Assembly: GCA_043742785.1 (NCBI GenBank)
Contig: JAYTXU010000005.1
Location: 1 to 27,831, forward strand
Origin: JACQCF01 sp043742785
Lineage (GTDB): Bacteria > Omnitrophota > Gorgyraeia > Zapsychrales > Fredricksoniimonadaceae
Direction: 5' to 3'
Length of the DNA stretch: 27,831 nucleotides
The notes under the pieces were generated by a model, which was not told the DNA's origin, made no database searches, and saw only the letters and a program-made list of their open reading frames with translations. The position numbers and the translations under genes are program-made. Positions 22,989 to 27,831 of this stretch are shown here, in pieces (the first letter of the stretch is position 1; each line of letters begins with the position of its first letter).

Positions 22989-25126
22989 GTGATCAATTCT
23001 GGCAGAAATTAAATTATATTTTTGGTGTGTTAACGATTAGTATTGTTTTTGGGCTAACAGCCTTTATGGCTAGTTTAGAAGTTAAAGATTTAGATTTATG
23101 GCTGCACTTAAAGATGGGTCAGTATATTAGCGAGCATCATGTTGTTCCTGCCCAAGATGTTCTTTCCTGTTCTATTGCTGGTAAACCGTGGGTTAATCAC
23201 GAATGGTTATTTCAGGTTATTGTTTATAAGATTTGGCATTGGGGAGGCTTTGATGGTCTCATCAATATGCAAGTTGCGGTTGTTTTATCCACTTTCTTAA
23301 TTTTACTTTTTTTAGGGTACAGTAAAGATCGTCAGTTTCTAACTGCGCTTTTCTTATTATTTGTACTTCTTATTTATCAAAGTCGATTTACGATTCGACC
23401 AGATATTTTTTCTATTTTATTTTTTGTTTCTTTTGTTTGGATTCTTGCTTGGTTCATTGATCGCCGTTGGTCGCTTTGGGCTTTGGTTATTATTCAGGTG
23501 CTATGGACTAATATGCATGGCTTTTTCTTTTTTGGACCTTTATTGGTTGCGATAGCTTGGCTTTCTGAATTTTTAAAACGTCATATGTCTTTACCATGGG
23601 AATGGAATTCAATTGGTCGTTTAAGTGATGAAGAGTACCTGCGTTTAAAGAAATTTTTTCCATTACTTGTTTTAGCTTGTTGTGTGAATCCGTTGACATT
23701 TAAAGGAGCGTGGTATCCAATCGGTGTTTTATTAGGGATGGGGCAGGGGGGATCGCAAATCTTTTTTAAGCATATTACGGAGCTACAAAAACCGATTACA
23801 CAGGCTACTCTTTGGACAACACAGTACGGCTCTTATAAGGGATTGATTATTATCTCTGCTATAGGGCTTATTCTCAATCGGCGTAAAATAGATATTAGTA
23901 CTGTTTTTGTTTGGATTGTTTTTCTTTTATTTTCTCTAGCGGCCATTCGCAATATGATCTTTTTTGCTGTAGCTTCCTATTTGGTCTTTATGGCGAATAT
24001 AGCAACAGTGAAATGGCAGAATGTTATTCCTTTTCGGTTTTCTCATACTAAATTCAAGTACATCACAGGTATTTTATGTAAGGTGGCTCTTGTTTTTTGG
24101 ATGCTTGATAACGGAACGAAGATTGCGGCTAATGGGTATTTTGATTTTGATACTTATGAACGTAAAAGTGAATTCTGGGGAGTTTCTTTGAGATCTTTTC
24201 CTTATCATGCGGTTGATTTTTTAGTAAAGAATCAGATTAAGGGAAACTTCTTTAATGATTTTAATTCAGGGGCTTATTTGATTGGCCGTTGCTATCCTAA
24301 TATTAAGGTTTATATGGATGGACGAACCGAAGAGTATGGTGGAGCTTTTTTCAAGCAATACCAGAAAATCTGGCATGAAGGTGATAAACAAATCTTTTTA
24401 GTCGATGCAGCTAAATTTAATATCACAGGGGCCTTCTTAAACAACAACAATCAATCGATACCTCCTAAAGTCTTAAAGATGTTTTATCAGTTTCCAGATT
24501 GGAAAATCGTGTATTTTGATTATGATGCTGTTATTTTTCTAAAGAATATTCCTGCTAATAAGGTTTGGATTGACCGTTTTGCCATTGATATGAAGAAATG
24601 GCAGTCTAAATTTATGGATCTTCAGAGATTAGGAACTAAACGCGTTGATCCTATTCCTTTAACAAGTCGTATGCATATTCTAAGAGTTTTTGGTTTATAT
24701 GATGCTGCATTAAAAGAGGCTCAAGAAGCTCTGAAGGTTTCTCCTGATGATTTTGAGTCTTATAAAATGTTAGGTGATATTTATCAAATTAGGAAAGAGT
24801 ATCGTAGATCGTTTGAGAATTTTCGTATTGCGACTGTTTTAAGACCTTACGATATTGAAGTTCGTATGAGTTTAGCGGAGTCCTATGAAAATATAAAGGA
24901 TTATAAAGGTGCAAGGTATCAATATGAAAGAGTTCTTGAGAAAGACCAAAATAATTTCAAAGGTAAATTAGGATTAGCTAGAAGCTGTGCGTTAAGCGGT
25001 CAAGAAAAAAAGGCTTTAGATGTTTTAACTCATATTCAAGCGACAAGTACAGAAGATAAGGTTGATGTTAAGAAAATTCGTGATATCATTGAGAAAAATA
25101 AAAATTCTAAAAAATCTGCACTATAA
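22985..25126 (+). CDS. GT-C-like polytopic membrane protein with C-terminal TPR repeats
   Basis: This 713-residue protein has about nine to eleven membrane helices up to residue ~370, a soluble periplasmic-type domain (about 395-550), and TPR repeats (about 565-690). After helix 1 comes EVKDLDLWLHLKMGQYI (32-48), then VVPAQDVLSCSIAGKPWVNHEWLF (53-76), a pattern I know from large polytopic proteins with a GT-C-like fold, where the acidic residues in the first periplasmic loop resemble the GT-C catalytic site. The later FFNDFNSGAYLIGRCYPNIKVYMDGR is another mark of that group. TPR units such as ALKEAQEALKVSPDDFESYKMLGDIY are regular. Function is unknown; a membrane sugar transfer or scaffold role is plausible. 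It is translationally coupled to oppF by an ATGA. Confidence 0.7.
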   Translation: MSDQFWQKLNYIFGVLTISIVFGLTAFMASLEVKDLDLWLHLKMGQYISEHHVVPAQDVLSCSIAGKPWVNHEWLFQVIVYKIWHWGGFDGLINMQVAVVLSTFLILLFLGYSKDRQFLTALFLLFVLLIYQSRFTIRPDIFSILFFVSFVWILAWFIDRRWSLWALVIIQVLWTNMHGFFFFGPLLVAIAWLSEFLKRHMSLPWEWNSIGRLSDEEYLRLKKFFPLLVLACCVNPLTFKGAWYPIGVLLGMGQGGSQIFFKHITELQKPITQATLWTTQYGSYKGLIIISAIGLILNRRKIDISTVFVWIVFLLFSLAAIRNMIFFAVASYLVFMANIATVKWQNVIPFRFSHTKFKYITGILCKVALVFWMLDNGTKIAANGYFDFDTYERKSEFWGVSLRSFPYHAVDFLVKNQIKGNFFNDFNSGAYLIGRCYPNIKVYMDGRTEEYGGAFFKQYQKIWHEGDKQIFLVDAAKFNITGAFLNNNNQSIPPKVLKMFYQFPDWKIVYFDYDAVIFLKNIPANKVWIDRFAIDMKKWQSKFMDLQRLGTKRVDPIPLTSRMHILRVFGLYDAALKEAQEALKVSPDDFESYKMLGDIYQIRKEYRRSFENFRIATVLRPYDIEVRMSLAESYENIKDYKGARYQYERVLEKDQNNFKGKLGLARSCALSGQEKKALDVLTHIQATSTEDKVDVKKIRDIIEKNKNSKKSAL

Positions 25127-25140
25127 GAAATTTGTAAGTC

Positions 25141-26346
25141 ATGCGTGATGTATTAACTTTTATTTTAGCCGGTGGTAAGGGAGAACGTTTAGATCCCTTA
25201 ACACGTGACCGTGCCAAACCTGCGGTTCCCTTTGGCGGTATTTATCGTATTGTCGATTTTACATTGTCCAATTGTGTCAATTCTGGTTTACGCCGTATTT
25301 TTCTTTTAACTCAATATAAATCTTTTTCTTTGCAGCGTCACATCTTGGAAGGTTGGAATATTTATTCTAATCAATTGGGGGAGTTTATTGATGTTGTTCC
25401 GGCCCAACAACGTGTTTCAGCAGATTGGTATCGTGGTACCGCTGATGCTATTTATCAGAATTGGCATATGATTCAGGATTACAATCCAAAATTAATTCTG
25501 ATTTTAGCGGGAGATCATGTTTATAAAATGGATTATCGTAAAATGATTGAATATCATTTGACTAAGGGTGCTGATATGACGGTTTCCTGCATTCAAATGC
25601 CAAAGGCTGAAGCTGTTAATTTTGGTGTGGTGGAAGTAAATAAAAATAATATGGTTGTTGGTTTTCAAGAAAAGCCGCAAAATCCTAAAACTATTCCTTT
25701 AGCGCCGGATTCAATTTTTGGTTCTATGGGGATTTATTTGTTTAATGCTGATATGCTTTTTAATGAATTAAAGGTGGATGCGACTAAAGCTGGTTCTGAT
25801 CATGATTTTGGAAAGAACATTATTCCTCAGATGGTGCAGAAGAAAATGAAGGTCTTTGCTTATAATTTTGCTTTAGAGAATGATCATTCCACCTATTGGC
25901 GAGATATTGGAACTCGCGATGCGTATTATCTAGCGAATATGGATTTAGTAGGTCAAGAACCGAATTTTAATCTTTATGAAAAAAGCTGGCCACTGCGCAC
26001 CTATCATCATCAATATCCGCCGATTCGTGTGCATAGTGTAGGCAAGCAAGAAGGAGCTGTTATTAACTCTATCATTTCTGGCGGTTGTATTGTTGAGGGG
26101 GGAGAGGTTAATCATTCCGTTCTTTCTTCGAATGTATATATTAAGGAAAAGGCTAAGGTTACAAAATCTGTTTTAATGGAAGGTGTGGTTGTTGGTGAAG
26201 GATCTCAGGTTCAGAATGCTATTATTGATAAAGAAGTGGTTATTCCTGCACATTCAAAAATTGGTTTTGATGTGGAACAAGATCGCAAACGTTTTACATT
26301 GACAACATCAGGGATAGTTATTGTTGCGAAGAAGACATCATTATGA
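25141..26346 (+). CDS. glgC: glucose-1-phosphate adenylyltransferase (ADP-glucose pyrophosphorylase)
   Basis: GlgC makes ADP-glucose from ATP and glucose-1-phosphate, the committed step of bacterial glycogen synthesis. The 401 residues start with DVLTFILAGGKGERLDPLTRDRAKPAVPFGG (3-33), then YRIVDFTLSNCVNSG (35-49), both diagnostic. WYRGTADAIYQN, LAGDHVYKMDY and the glucose-phosphate site NFGVVEV/FQEKP follow, then YWRDIGTRDAY. The C-terminal third (about 290-395) has hexapeptide-type repeats (ISGGCIVEGGEVNHSVLSSNVYI) of the left-handed beta helix. No Shine-Dalgarno sequence is obvious before the ATG. It overlaps fabV by 4 nt. Other glg genes are not in this window. Confidence 0.95.
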   Translation: MRDVLTFILAGGKGERLDPLTRDRAKPAVPFGGIYRIVDFTLSNCVNSGLRRIFLLTQYKSFSLQRHILEGWNIYSNQLGEFIDVVPAQQRVSADWYRGTADAIYQNWHMIQDYNPKLILILAGDHVYKMDYRKMIEYHLTKGADMTVSCIQMPKAEAVNFGVVEVNKNNMVVGFQEKPQNPKTIPLAPDSIFGSMGIYLFNADMLFNELKVDATKAGSDHDFGKNIIPQMVQKKMKVFAYNFALENDHSTYWRDIGTRDAYYLANMDLVGQEPNFNLYEKSWPLRTYHHQYPPIRVHSVGKQEGAVINSIISGGCIVEGGEVNHSVLSSNVYIKEKAKVTKSVLMEGVVVGEGSQVQNAIIDKEVVIPAHSKIGFDVEQDRKRFTLTTSGIVIVAKKTSL

Positions 26347-27560
26347 TCATACAACCTAAAATTCGGGGATTTATTTGTACCACCGCTCATCCGTCTGGTT
26401 GCGCGGCTCATGTACAAGAACAAATTGATTATATTCAATCTAAAGGGCCTATTCTTAGTGGTCCAAAAAAGGTTTTAGTTATTGGATCTTCTACAGGTTA
26501 TGGTCTTGCTTCACGTATTACAGCGGCTTTTGGCTGTGGAGCTGCGACCATTGGTGTTTTTTTTGAAAAGTCTTCCGATGGTAAACGTACAGCGACGGCG
26601 GGTTGGTATAATACCGTTGCTTTTGAGAATTTTTCTAAAGCCCAAGGTTTATATGCTAAAAGTTTTAATGGGGATGCCTTCTCTGATGAAATGCGTCAAA
26701 AAGTTTGTGACGCTATAAAGAAAGATTTGGGACAAGTAGATTGCGTCATCTATTCTTTGGCTTCCCCTCGCCGTGTTGATCCTAAAACAGGACAACTTTA
26801 TAAAAGTGCATTAAAACCTAAGGGCGCAGCATATACTAATAAAAGTATTGATTTTGAGGCTAATAAAGTAACTTCAGTCACTTTAGAAACAGCTATTGAT
26901 CAGGAAGTTCAAGATACTGTCAAGGTTATGGGGGGGGAAGATTGGCAGTTATGGATTGAGGCGTTAATGAGTCAGAACTTGTTGGCACCTAAAACGGTGA
27001 CTATTGCTTATTCCTATATAGGTCCTGATGTGACGACCCCCGTTTATCGTAATGGTACTATTGGGGCTGCCAAGGACCATTTAGAAGCTACGGCGCATAT
27101 TTTGGATAAAGCTATTCAAGCCCAAGGTGGTAGGGCTTTTGTTTCTGTTAATAAAGCGTTAGTTACTCAAAGCTCTTCAGCTATTCCTTTTATCCCATTA
27201 TATTTTGTTATTTTAATGAAGATTATGAAGCAAAAAGGAATTCACGAAGATTGTATTCATCAAATCCAGCGTTTGTTTGCGGATCGATTATATAATCAGC
27301 GTCCTTTAACACAGATTCTTGTGGATGAAAAAGGGCGTGTACGTGTGGATGAATTAGAAATGCGCCAAGATGTTCAAGATGAAGTTAAATCGATCTGGTC
27401 GAATATTGAAGATGTCAATCTCCTTCAAACCTCTGATGTTAAAGGCTACAATGCAGATTTTTTAAAACTTTTTGGTTTTGGTCTTAAAGGAGTTGATTAT
27501 TCTCTTGATGTTAACCCCGAAGTATCAATTCCTTCCATTAAAGAAGAACAGCCTGTCTAA
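26343..27560 (+). CDS. fabV: trans-2-enoyl-ACP/CoA reductase, FabV family
   Basis: FabV reduces the trans-2 double bond of enoyl-ACP or enoyl-CoA with NADH in the last step of the fatty acid elongation cycle and replaces FabI in some bacteria. The 405 residues show the N-terminal PKIRGFICTTAHPSGC (5-20), the cofactor site VLVIGSSTGYGLASRI (44-59), DCVIYSLASPRR (133-144), VKVMGGEDWQLWIEAL (193-208) and the catalytic Y-x8-K pair at Y235/K244, numbered exactly as in the described FabV enzymes. The length matches the family. The start overlaps glgC as ATGA, so translation is coupled. The codons for Met-Gly-Gly-Glu contain a run of eight G (26930-26937). FabV enzymes resist triclosan, but no resistance is claimed here. 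Confidence 0.96.
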   Translation: MIIQPKIRGFICTTAHPSGCAAHVQEQIDYIQSKGPILSGPKKVLVIGSSTGYGLASRITAAFGCGAATIGVFFEKSSDGKRTATAGWYNTVAFENFSKAQGLYAKSFNGDAFSDEMRQKVCDAIKKDLGQVDCVIYSLASPRRVDPKTGQLYKSALKPKGAAYTNKSIDFEANKVTSVTLETAIDQEVQDTVKVMGGEDWQLWIEALMSQNLLAPKTVTIAYSYIGPDVTTPVYRNGTIGAAKDHLEATAHILDKAIQAQGGRAFVSVNKALVTQSSSAIPFIPLYFVILMKIMKQKGIHEDCIHQIQRLFADRLYNQRPLTQILVDEKGRVRVDELEMRQDVQDEVKSIWSNIEDVNLLQTSDVKGYNADFLKLFGFGLKGVDYSLDVNPEVSIPSIKEEQPV

Positions 27561-27591
27561 ATTTTTGTTTATTTTTGTTTATTAATATCAT
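27561..27591 (+). repeat. tandem 10-nt AT-rich repeat upstream of the csp promoter
   Basis: The unit ATTTTTGTTT occurs twice in a row (27561-27570, 27571-27580) and starts again with ATT. It begins directly after the fabV stop and ends just before the -35 element, so it could act as an AT-rich UP-type element. It may equally be simple AT-rich sequence. Confidence 0.5.
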
Positions 27592-27619
27592 TTGACAAAT
27601 AAATAAATACCCGTATACT
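27592..27619 (+). promoter_or_regulatory. sigma-70 promoter upstream of the cold-shock gene
   Basis: TTGACA at 27592-27597 is a perfect -35; TATACT at 27614-27619 differs by one base from TATAAT; the spacer is 16 nt. A start point near 27626 would make a leader of about 127 nt before the csp ATG, in which a terminator lies at 27658-27696. Confidence 0.82.
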
Positions 27620-27625
27620 TGTGCA

Positions 27626-27696
27626 TGTAGTCGGAGTAGATAAGGGAAAAGAATCATAAAGCCGCAAGGTGGACGATATCGCCTGGCGGTTTTTTT
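27626..27696 (+). ncRNA. possible short RNA or attenuated csp leader
   Basis: The interval from the predicted start point to the terminator T-tract would be a ~70-nt RNA with no open reading frame that I can support. Two readings fit: a free small RNA ended at 27696, or the leader of the cold-shock mRNA, ended early under some conditions. The remaining 56 nt before the csp ATG have a good ribosome site but no second clear promoter. I do not recognise it as a known riboswitch class. Confidence 0.35.
27658..27696 (+). terminator. intrinsic terminator within the csp leader
   Basis: CCGC (27662-27665) pairs with GCGG (27686-27689), and AGGTG (27667-27671) pairs with CGCCT (27680-27684) with one T-G wobble; A66/G85 is a single mismatch. 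The loop is about 8 nt, and seven T follow (27690-27696), with AAA before the stem pairing part of that tract. This is a standard Rho-independent terminator. It lies about 35-70 nt after the predicted start point of the upstream promoter. Confidence 0.82.
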
Positions 27697-27752
27697 ATCT
27701 TTGCAATTTGCCGTTATTTACTCAATGTTTAGAAAAAGGAGGTAGTAAAGTA

Positions 27753-27831
27753 ATGGCAAAAGGAACTGTAAAGTGGTTTAGCGACCAAAAAGGTTTTGGC
27801 TTCATTACTCCAGAGTCAGGTAAAGATGTAT
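27753..27831 (+). CDS. cold-shock protein (CspA family), 3' end cut by window edge
   Basis: Only the first 26 codons are in the window. They read MAKGTVKWFSDQKGFGFITP followed by ESGKDV, an unmistakable CspA-type OB-fold start, with the RNA-binding KGFGFI motif (RNP1-like) at 13-18. Such proteins are about 65-70 residues, bind single-stranded RNA or DNA and can act as RNA chaperones or transcription antiterminators. AAGGAGGT (27736-27743) is a near-perfect Shine-Dalgarno 9 nt before the ATG. The leader contains an intrinsic terminator, so expression may depend on read-through. Confidence 0.95.
   Translation, partial: MAKGTVKWFSDQKGFGFITPESGKDV

Noticed and set aside
27626..27696. Known riboswitch class (c-di-GMP, ZTP, preQ1, fluoride) in the csp leader
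   Set aside because: A few short words looked similar, but none of the conserved cores of these classes could be found in order.
1..27831. CRISPR array, tRNA, rRNA, insertion sequence, toxin-antitoxin or phage-defence genes
   Set aside because: No regularly spaced repeats, cloverleaf-like sequences, transposase motifs or paired small toxin/antitoxin frames were seen.

Overview
This is 27.8 kb of densely packed, AT-rich bacterial chromosome. Every supported gene lies on the + strand, gaps are mostly under 60 nt, and many stop/start codons overlap as ATGA. The content suggests a Gram-negative-type bacterium: an O-antigen ligase-like protein, lipid-linked glycan assembly, a periplasmic solute-binding protein with a signal-peptidase-I signal, and FabV as an enoyl reductase. 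The AT-rich make-up, the pgk-tpiA-secG order and the GT-C/TPR membrane proteins would fit an uncultured lineage such as Omnitrophota, but that is a guess from style; no rRNA or marker phylogeny is available here.

Region 1 (1-14102) is a surface-glycan cluster. It opens with the C-terminal part of an O-antigen ligase/polymerase-like membrane protein carrying a large hydrophilic insertion. A dTDP-L-rhamnose-type block follows (rmlD, GT2, rmlC-like, rmlA copy 1, rmlB, rmlA copy 2), then an extended SDR, a GT4-like transferase and a GT-C membrane protein. Next come a GT26 (WecG/TagA/CpsF) transferase and a polyprenyl-phosphate sugar-1-phosphate transferase, and finally gmd and fcl for GDP-L-fucose. 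Together these could start a glycan on undecaprenyl phosphate, supply at least two deoxysugar nucleotides, extend the chain and transfer it to an acceptor. No flippase and no GDP-mannose synthesis genes are seen, so they must lie elsewhere.

Region 2 (14118-18270) begins with a near-perfect sigma-70 promoter and holds pgk, tpiA, secG and oppA, i.e. lower glycolysis, a Sec translocon subunit and a peptide-binding protein.

Region 3 (18273-27560) starts with a strong extended -10 promoter whose predicted start point coincides with the ATG of a 73-residue unknown protein, so the mRNA is probably leaderless. It continues with a small PepSY-like membrane protein, ssb, oppBCDF (separated from oppA), a GT-C/TPR membrane protein, glgC and fabV.

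Region 4 (27561-27831) holds another consensus promoter, a strong intrinsic terminator inside the apparent leader, and the first 26 codons of a cold-shock protein gene. The most testable non-coding observations are this terminator-in-leader arrangement and the leaderless 73-aa gene. I found no tRNA, rRNA, CRISPR array, insertion sequence or prophage.
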